This document shows, one piece after another, positions 59,911-64,000 of a stretch of 64,000 bases of DNA; position 1 is the first letter of the stretch, and every line of letters begins with the position of its first letter. Under the pieces are notes generated by a model. That model did no database searches and was not told the origin of the DNA. It saw only the letters and a list, made by a program, of their open reading frames with translations. A program made the position numbers and the translations under genes. The DNA lies in assembly GCA_959603585.1 (NCBI GenBank), contig CAUGYD010000008.1, forward strand, positions 39,838 through 103,837. The letters are read 5' to 3'. Source of the DNA: Scatosoma sp900555925. Lineage in GTDB: Bacteria; Bacillota; Clostridia; Christensenellales; Borkfalkiaceae.

Positions 59911-62130
59911 TTATTTTATTGCTTGATTTTGTAATTCCAACAGCTTTGGCAACGCCTCTTCCGTGAGATACCTGATATACTTTCGGATTTCCTCCGCTTT
60001 TCCCTCTGCATAATTTTCAAGGATAAGGCTTAAAAATTCCGCCTTATATTCTAATCTTGCGGATAATAACACATTTTTGTCCGCTTCGTTTAACAGGTTT
60101 GCAAGCTCTTTGTCCTTTTCTTCGATTTCCGTTTTTGTTTTATACCATTCTCTGTCCAATGTCGCCAGCCGTGTTTTTTCCGCTTGGGCGTATTTTTCCG
60201 GCTCTAAGTCCTGCTTCTCTATCTCCGACAACTGTTTTTCGCGGATTTGGTTATAACTGTCTCCCGCCAAATCGAATACGTAACAGTCCTTATCGAATAC
60301 CGTTGCGGCGCGTATTTCCGGCTCCGCCGTACCTGCTTCGAAGTATAGGCCTTTCAGCTTATACGACGGCGTAAATTTTGTCCAAATCGGCTCGTACCCG
60401 CGCACAGACACTATCGCGTCGCCTTTCCCTTCGCCGTTCAGACGCTCCAACATACTCGGCGTTATTAACGGACGGTTTCCCGCACCTATATTCCCGCTCG
60501 CGCTCGTTTCTATATGCGTACTCACCGATAAATTTTTTATTTTTTTCTGTCCGCATAGCTCCGAAAATTCTTTTCGCGTCTCTGCGTCATCACTACCGAC
60601 GAACAATTTTACGTTACAATTCGATTTAATCGTATCCGATATTTCGTGTCCGTACTTCGACGCGATTTGGGAAAAGCTCTGCAATACCAATAGAAATCGT
60701 ATCCCGCGCGACCGGGAAACCGTTATCATTCCGTCCATATTGTCTATTCGCGGCAAATTTCCCCATTCGTCCAATACATAATAGACGTTTCGTTTCAATA
60801 TCACGCTCTCAGTTTTCCCGCGTCGGAAGTTTAGGTTCGCCTTTTCCACTAATTCCTTATACGTCTGCGTGATAAACAGGGTCACAAACCGATGCCGCGT
60901 CACTCGTTCGTCCGGCACGATGACAAATACCGCGTTCGGGCGTTCGTCCAAATCGGATATATCTAACTCGTTCTCGCTCATGAGCGACATAATCCCATCG
61001 TCCGAGAGTTGTTGCATATATTCCAACACCGAGGAAATATAGCTCGTCAACGTTCTGTCGCTCGTAACTAATACCGCATTTACAAGTCCGCGAACCTTTG
61101 AAAATTCGTCTCGCCCTTCTAACAGATATTTTTTTAAGACCGTCGTATCTTCCGAGCAATATTTTGTGATATTATGATACACGTTAAACAATAACAGTTG
61201 TTTTTCCTCGATTTTGCCTTTCAGACAATCCTCGCAAAGTGCCAATATAAGTCCTAAAATCAAATTCCGCGCGCATTCCTCCCATGTCGGCTGGTCTTTG
61301 TTGATAATAGGACATAACGTATATACAAGGTCTTGTGCGTTTTCGTAGATTTCGTCCTTTAACTCTTGCATACGCGTCCGTGCCGCATCAAACGAGACGA
61401 ACACTTCCCCCGCTCCGTAATATTTCCCGTCCTTGAATTTCAAATTATACTCCAAATCCTTTGCCAAACGGATACGGCGGACTAATACGTGCATGGGATT
61501 CCATTTTACCGACGCATACGGTTCCCGTAAATCCAATACCGAAATTCGATACCCTTGCGCTTCCAGACTTTTGGCGTGTTTCGCGTACAATTCTTTTTTC
61601 GGATCAGAAATAATCAAGCTCGGCTTTGTATTACAATGGGATAAAACGGCGATGTTCTGATCGACAAAACTTGTGGTTTTCCCGCTTCCCGTCGTACCGA
61701 CGATCAGGGCATGAAGCTGTTCGGTCATCACGATTTCTGTTTCTTTGTTGGTCTTTTTCTCCGCCCCGATTACGATTCCGTCTTTTTGTTTTTTCAAGTC
61801 TTTCCACGGCGTTACCGTAAACTCCGATTTCTTTTTTAATTGTTTCGGCGTTAAAAATTTCGTGTCCTCTAAATCGTTTTCTTCCAACACCAATTTTTCC
61901 GCGTCGATTCGATAATTTAACAAATACGCTGCCAAAATCATTCCGTCCGCTACTCCCACGGACAACCAATATTCCCGCGCAGATAAAATGTCTTTCAGCC
62001 TCTCCGCCCCCGCAAGCGTGAACAGATACGCAATCAGAACACTTACGAACGCAAATACGAGCAACCATACCGCGATATATCTTTTGCAGGTCTTTCTGCC
62101 GCCGCGCTTTATCGCTTCTTTTCGTTTCAA
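59911..62130 (-). CDS. VirD4/TraG-type coupling protein
   Basis: 739 residues. Two N-terminal membrane segments (YIAVWLLVFAFVSVLIAYL; YWLSVGVADGMILAAYLL), Walker A GTTGSGKT (145-152), Walker B region VYYVLDEWGNLPRIDN and RGIRFLLVLQSFSQI, with TraG/VirD4 C-terminal helical part. This hexameric ATPase links the relaxase-DNA complex to the secretion channel. ATG overlaps the relaxase stop by 4 bp. Confidence 0.93.
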   Translation of the reverse strand: MKRKEAIKRGGRKTCKRYIAVWLLVFAFVSVLIAYLFTLAGAERLKDILSAREYWLSVGVADGMILAAYLLNYRIDAEKLVLEENDLEDTKFLTPKQLKKKSEFTVTPWKDLKKQKDGIVIGAEKKTNKETEIVMTEQLHALIVGTTGSGKTTSFVDQNIAVLSHCNTKPSLIISDPKKELYAKHAKSLEAQGYRISVLDLREPYASVKWNPMHVLVRRIRLAKDLEYNLKFKDGKYYGAGEVFVSFDAARTRMQELKDEIYENAQDLVYTLCPIINKDQPTWEECARNLILGLILALCEDCLKGKIEEKQLLLFNVYHNITKYCSEDTTVLKKYLLEGRDEFSKVRGLVNAVLVTSDRTLTSYISSVLEYMQQLSDDGIMSLMSENELDISDLDERPNAVFVIVPDERVTRHRFVTLFITQTYKELVEKANLNFRRGKTESVILKRNVYYVLDEWGNLPRIDNMDGMITVSRSRGIRFLLVLQSFSQIASKYGHEISDTIKSNCNVKLFVGSDDAETRKEFSELCGQKKIKNLSVSTHIETSASGNIGAGNRPLITPSMLERLNGEGKGDAIVSVRGYEPIWTKFTPSYKLKGLYFEAGTAEPEIRAATVFDKDCYVFDLAGDSYNQIREKQLSEIEKQDLEPEKYAQAEKTRLATLDREWYKTKTEIEEKDKELANLLNEADKNVLLSARLEYKAEFLSLILENYAEGKAEEIRKYIRYLTEEALPKLLELQNQAIK

Positions 62131-63401
62131 GCCTTAATATTCTCCTCCTTTTCGTATTCTTCGTATATATCCGCTCTCCGTTCCACGCGCAACTTCGATG
62201 CTCGTTCCTGCTCGATTTCCTGTTCGATTTCCTGCAAACGCCGCGAAAAATCCCGTTCCAACAATCGGCTTTCTTCTCCGAACGTCGATAGAAATTTGTT
62301 CATCAGTCTATCCGTTTTCCGACGAGATATGTTCAATCGGCGTTTTAATCCCGTATCGTTAGATTTATATTTCCGCTTCGGATTTCGTTCATACAGTTCT
62401 GGTTTTACAATTTTCGCAAGTCTGATTATCAAATTTCCTTGCCTTCGCTTATAATCCTGTTCCATGTCCGCTATCAATGAAATATCTTTCTCGTCGATTT
62501 TATGGAGCGCACAAAGTTTCGAGATTTCGCGTTTCCGTTCCTCTAACGTCTGATAAAACTCGCGATTCGCTGTCCGAGCCGTCCCGTCGTATTGCAGTAA
62601 CATTTTCACAATACCATCTACCCGCCCTCTGTATGACTCCATATCCTTGCTGCCATAGGCAAGTCTGCCCGTTTTCGGCAAATCTTTCGCCAGAGATAAA
62701 ATTTCGGATTTTATTTCCTCCGTACTTTTCATTGCCGCTCGGATTGCAGTCATCCCCTTCAACTTTTTCAGCGCCTCGTCCCGACTTCCGTATAGCTCGG
62801 TTCTATTCTCCGACAAAAAAACTCCCAAGCGGATTTTCATGTTCTCGACCGCCGTTTTTTCTATCTTGCCTTTGCTTTTATAATGCAACGCCCCGTCCGT
62901 ACCCTTATATTTCGGCTCTTTTTCCCAAAACTCGAAATGAATATGTAAATGATGCGGTCTGTCCATGTGCAAGGCGCACATTAAATCCAAATTCTTGTCA
63001 TTGAGCTTCGCGTCTTTGAAAAATCCGCCGAACGTGCCTTTAATGAGTTCGATGCACTTTTCGGGCGTGTCGATTTTCGGAGAATCCTCTTTTCCGAGAG
63101 AAATGTACCCGTGCCAAATATTACCCGTGTTCTGCCGCGCACGCACTTTCATTTCCTCGATTTCTTCGCGCGTTAACATTCCCTTTTGATTGAATACGCC
63201 CGTGGACTTTTCAAAATATTCCAAGGCGGTCTTTTTAACGCCGCGTTTCGCTTCCGTGGAAAAATATTTCAAGGCGTTTTTTTCGCCCGTAAGATTGTAA
63301 AAACGTCGTTCCTCCTCATGCGCCGCGCGTTCCATGTCCGTCGCGTTTCGGTTCAGTTTATATGGCGTGTATTGTATATTAAATATAATCGGTCGTTGCG
63401 T
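62127..63401 (-). CDS. MobL-type relaxase, apparent ACG start
   Basis: 424 residues if started at ACG 63399-63401; the first ATG (63335) gives 402. HUH-type metal motif HMDRPHHLHIHFEFWEKEP plus NIWHGYISLGKE fits Relaxase_MobL. It nicks oriT and leads the strand into the recipient. The longer start is preferred because GGAGG (63411-63415) lies exactly 9 nt before ACG, and the added residues (IIFNIQYTPYKLNRNATD) read as a natural first strand. The ATG at 63335 has no ribosome-binding site. The C-terminal ~150 residues are basic and helical. Confidence 0.85.
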   Translation of the reverse strand, partial: TQRPIIFNIQYTPYKLNRNATDMERAAHEEERRFYNLTGEKNALKYFSTEAKRGVKKTALEYFEKSTGVFNQKGMLTREEIEEMKVRARQNTGNIWHGYISLGKEDSPKIDTPEKCIELIKGTFGGFFKDAKLNDKNLDLMCALHMDRPHHLHIHFEFWEKEPKYKGTDGALHYKSKGKIEKTAVENMKIRLGVFLSENRTELYGSRDEALKKLKGMTAIRAAMKSTEEIKSEILSLAKDLPKTGRLAYGSKDMESYRGRVDGIVKMLLQYDGTARTANREFYQTLEERKREISKLCALHKIDEKDISLIADMEQDYKRRQGNLIIRLAKIVKPELYERNPKRKYKSNDTGLKRRLNISRRKTDRLMNKFLSTFGEESRLLERDFSRRLQEIEQEIEQERASKLRVERRADIYEEYEKEENIKA

Positions 63402-63407
63402 GCTTCC

Positions 63408-63869
63408 TCACCTCCGTATCTTTCGCATCGCCCGTGCTTCATACGCGCCGAGATAGTCCGGCGTATCGCCGTAAGAGCCGTTGTCGAACATTCCACCGCT
63501 CGCCGGCTTGCCGTTCAGTTCCAAGTCTTTCGCGTGATATAATGAGCAGAGTATGGATTTATTGATTGTTACGCCGAGCAGGATTTCTTCCAAGCGATTT
63601 ATTACACGCTCGAAATATTCCTCGTTGACTCCATCCCTTTTCCTCACTAACTTGACCCGCGTTTCGCTCTCTGTTTCTTCTTCTATTACCTCGAACAAAG
63701 ATTTTATCAGCAGATCCAAGCCGAAAAACAGCGCGTCGTTTATGACCTTATTGAAGCTGTTTTTATATTCCGGCAACGTCATGATTTGGTCGATCTTGTC
63801 CCATAAATCCATATCCCGAATGGTAATAAATTTCCGTATATTCCTATCCGTATTTCTTGTTCCTCTCAA
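63408..63869 (-). CDS. Probable relaxosome accessory protein (MobC-like position)
   Basis: 153 residues from TTG 63869, chosen because AGGAGG lies 6 nt upstream; an earlier in-frame TTG (63887) has none. N-terminal RNIRKFITIRDMDLWDKIDQ, followed by NSFNKVINDALFFGLDLLI, fits a ribbon-helix-helix-like DNA-binding region; the rest is charged and helical. Its stop overlaps the ribosome-binding site of the relaxase gene, so the two are coupled. Function inferred from position only. Confidence 0.65.
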   Translation of the reverse strand: MRGTRNTDRNIRKFITIRDMDLWDKIDQIMTLPEYKNSFNKVINDALFFGLDLLIKSLFEVIEEETESETRVKLVRKRDGVNEEYFERVINRLEEILLGVTINKSILCSLYHAKDLELNGKPASGGMFDNGSYGDTPDYLGAYEARAMRKIRR

Positions 63870-63892
63870 ATTCTTCCTCCTCTCCAAGGAAG

Positions 63893-63976
63893 CGGGTTTC
63901 CCGTCTTGCCTATCTCAAAAATGCCGCTTGTTGCATTTTTCTTAACCTGCTGGTAAAATATAGTTGAATTGCAACA
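63893..63976. other. Candidate oriT region upstream of mob genes
   Basis: Non-coding segment with CGGG-TTT-CCCG (63893-63903), AAAAATGC / GCATTTTT (63917-63924, 63933-63940) and TGTTGCA / TGCAACA (63929-63935, 63970-63976). Nested inverted repeats next to relaxase genes are typical of oriT. No known nick sequence was recognised, so this is a guess. Confidence 0.35.
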
Positions 63977-64000
63977 TAAATATTTCATATCAATTTTCCT

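Larger units (their letters stand above)
49280..64000. mobile_element. Integrative conjugative element, left end at tRNA-Glu; right end outside window
   Basis: Boundary inferred from the site-specific recombinase abutting the tRNA 3' end and from the switch from chromosomal to transfer genes. Contents: serine recombinase, TnpV-like protein, VirB4, VirB6-like and VirB2-like proteins, VirD4 coupling protein, MobL-like relaxase and a putative accessory protein, all on the minus strand. No second copy of the tRNA 3' end is seen, so the other attachment site lies past 64000. Layout resembles the compact ICEs of Clostridia and mollicutes (Mbov_0395/0396/0397-like pilin, channel, ATPase set). Confidence 0.9.

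Overview
The window looks like a chromosomal segment of a Bacillota (Firmicutes) bacterium, probably class Clostridia. Evidence is the mraZ-rsmH-ftsL-PBP-murE division cluster, a T-box leader on ileS, 6S RNA, class III fructose-bisphosphatase, promoters of the TTGACA-17-TATAAT type, and strong AGGAGG-type ribosome-binding sites. The genus cannot be read from the sequence. About 49 kb is core or metabolic chromosome. The last 14.7 kb (about 49,280 to the right edge) is one end of an integrative conjugative element (ICE).

Layout, left to right. 1-5.5 kb (minus): murI, mraZ, rsmH, ftsL, a class B PBP and the start of murE. 5.6-11.3 kb (plus): rpsT, then a cupin-HTH regulator and potABCD for polyamine uptake. 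11.5-17.4 kb: an AEC carrier with a cluster of palindromes upstream, an ABC exporter, a CPBP protease, a small HTH protein, and a malic enzyme gene broken by a one-base frameshift. 17.5-26.3 kb (plus): a complete potassium-uptake Kdp locus with KdpD split into two genes at opposite ends, and two small accessory genes around a 29-residue KdpF. 26.4-48.9 kb: housekeeping and transport genes, including an aldose epimerase, fbp, rdgB, a CadA/ArsR metal-efflux pair, feoAB, two RluA-type pseudouridine synthases, T-box-controlled ileS, an archaeal-type AspRS and a pyridoxal kinase. Two unrecognised surface proteins lie here as well. 48.9-49.3 kb: 6S RNA and tRNA-Glu.

The ICE abuts the 3' end of tRNA-Glu, and its serine recombinase ORF runs antisense through the tRNA. 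Transfer genes run on the minus strand from the right edge inward: a putative relaxosome protein, a MobL-like relaxase, a VirD4-type coupling protein, a Cys-repeat surface protein, two near-identical VirB2-like pilins, a VirB6-like channel, a VirB4 ATPase, and a 607-residue surface protein. A second operon follows with a TnpV-like protein, a 40-residue membrane peptide, a small basic protein and the recombinase module.

The most interesting observation is the 607-residue protein. Its N-terminal part has BspA-like leucine-rich repeats and seven Cys-containing repeats. Its last about 75 residues align without gaps to the VirB2-like pilins of the same operon, so it appears to be an adhesin fused to a pilin module. 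The second Cys-repeat surface protein lies between the coupling-protein and pilin genes. Together these suggest that the conjugation apparatus carries its own contact proteins. Other points of note are an interleaved-stem (pseudoknot-like) leader before the recombinase module, genes whose ribosome-binding site points at a near-cognate start codon (ACG, ATC), and two genes whose promoters predict leaderless mRNAs.
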